The translations under genes and the position numbers were made by a program. DNA of 64,000 nt from Simplicispira hankyongi. Its GTDB lineage: Bacteria > Pseudomonadota > Gammaproteobacteria > Burkholderiales > Burkholderiaceae_C. Positions 63,778 to 64,000 of the stretch are shown piece after piece. The notes below the pieces were generated by a model. The model was given only the letters and a program-made list of their open reading frames with translations. It did not search any database and was not told where the DNA came from. The DNA lies in assembly GCF_003570885.1 (NCBI RefSeq), contig NZ_QXJC01000003.1, positions 62,001-126,000 on the forward strand. Direction: 5' to 3'. Every line of letters begins with the position of its first letter. The stretch's first letter is position 1.

Positions 63778-63920
63778 TAGAAGCCGTATGCAGCGCCACC
63801 GTGGTCACATGCATGGGCTCCGGCACACGCGGGTATTGCCTGAGAATCTCCCGCGCCGTGCTCGGCTGGCGCCCCTAGAATTTGCCTATTCGCGTCCATA
63901 GCGCGCAAAGGACCTCTTCC

Positions 63921-64000
63921 ATGAAAACAGCCCAGCAAGAAATCGACGAGCGGACCAACCTCACCGGCAGCAACAAATTCGAGCTGTTGCTGTTTCGCCT
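63921..64000 (+). CDS. cheV: Chemotaxis protein CheV, N-terminal end only
   Basis: The last 80 bases encode 26 complete codons, beginning MKTAQQEIDERTNLTGSNKF, then ELLLFR. This is the characteristic start of CheV, a coupling protein with a CheW-like domain and a receiver domain. The ATG at 63921 follows AAAGGA. The gene continues beyond the window. It fits with flhDC in indicating a motile, chemotactic organism. Confidence 0.8.
   Translation, partial: MKTAQQEIDERTNLTGSNKFELLLFR

Overview
The window is GC-rich bacterial chromosome with dense, mostly short-gapped operons. Gene content points to a betaproteobacterium of the family Comamonadaceae, near Acidovorax or Simplicispira; the genus is an inference. 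The clues are a TakP-like TRAP system, hemC-hemD-hemX-hemY next to a divergent ppc, a dxs-ispA-xseB operon, flhDC, GcdH with a CaiB-type CoA-transferase, and a Cus/Czc-like RND operon. No rRNA, prophage, transposase or CRISPR array was seen. One tRNA gene, tRNA-Leu(CAA), is present.

Layout. 1-2959: end of one COG4705-type membrane protein, a complete paralogue, and an OmpR-type two-component pair. 3199-10479: a drug/metabolite transporter with a histidine-rich tail, molybdate importer modABC, convergent tungstate importer tupBCA, and a divergent ModE-like regulator. 10746-16029: TRAP permeases dctQ/dctM facing two tandem TakP-like binding proteins. 16263-19406: isoprenoid operon xseB-ispA-dxs. 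19646-22774: a Rieske oxygenase, an EamA transporter and a mercaptopyruvate sulfurtransferase. 22994-25412: flhDC converging on flgO and a lipoprotein gene. 25552-34661: AI-2E-type permease, ppc, hemCDXY, and a YceI protein. 34712-41615: AraC regulator divergent from a BASS transporter, two SDRs, a cytochrome c/beta-propeller protein and an MFS transporter. 41725-48143: valS, galU, tusA-like, Nudix, cysM, tRNA-Leu and two small unknown genes. 48243-52128: LysR regulator divergent from gcdH and a CoA-transferase, then a DUF2945 protein. 52139-54376: unknown protein, NAD(P)-binding reductase, LysR regulator. 54406-63123: metal-type two-component pair divergent from a five-gene RND efflux operon. 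63225-64000: OsmC protein and the start of cheV.

Two dispersed non-coding repeat families stand out. The first has about 14 copies here, each about 60 bp: an AGCGCTTAT...AAGCGCT hairpin followed by an AGCTATT...AATAGC hairpin. Most copies are intergenic, but one encodes most of the TupA signal peptide, one lies in frame inside hemD, and one supplies the C-terminal tail and stop codon of an AraC regulator. The second is a pair of roughly 160-bp long-hairpin elements (2974-3132 and 26848-27008). They share a conserved apex but have unrelated arms, each arm complementary within its own copy. The second copy sits inside a copy of the first repeat, bordered by CTAG on both sides.

Start codons were chosen from ribosome-binding sites, gene overlaps and family lengths. 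Functions rest on recognised motifs and context, not on database searches.
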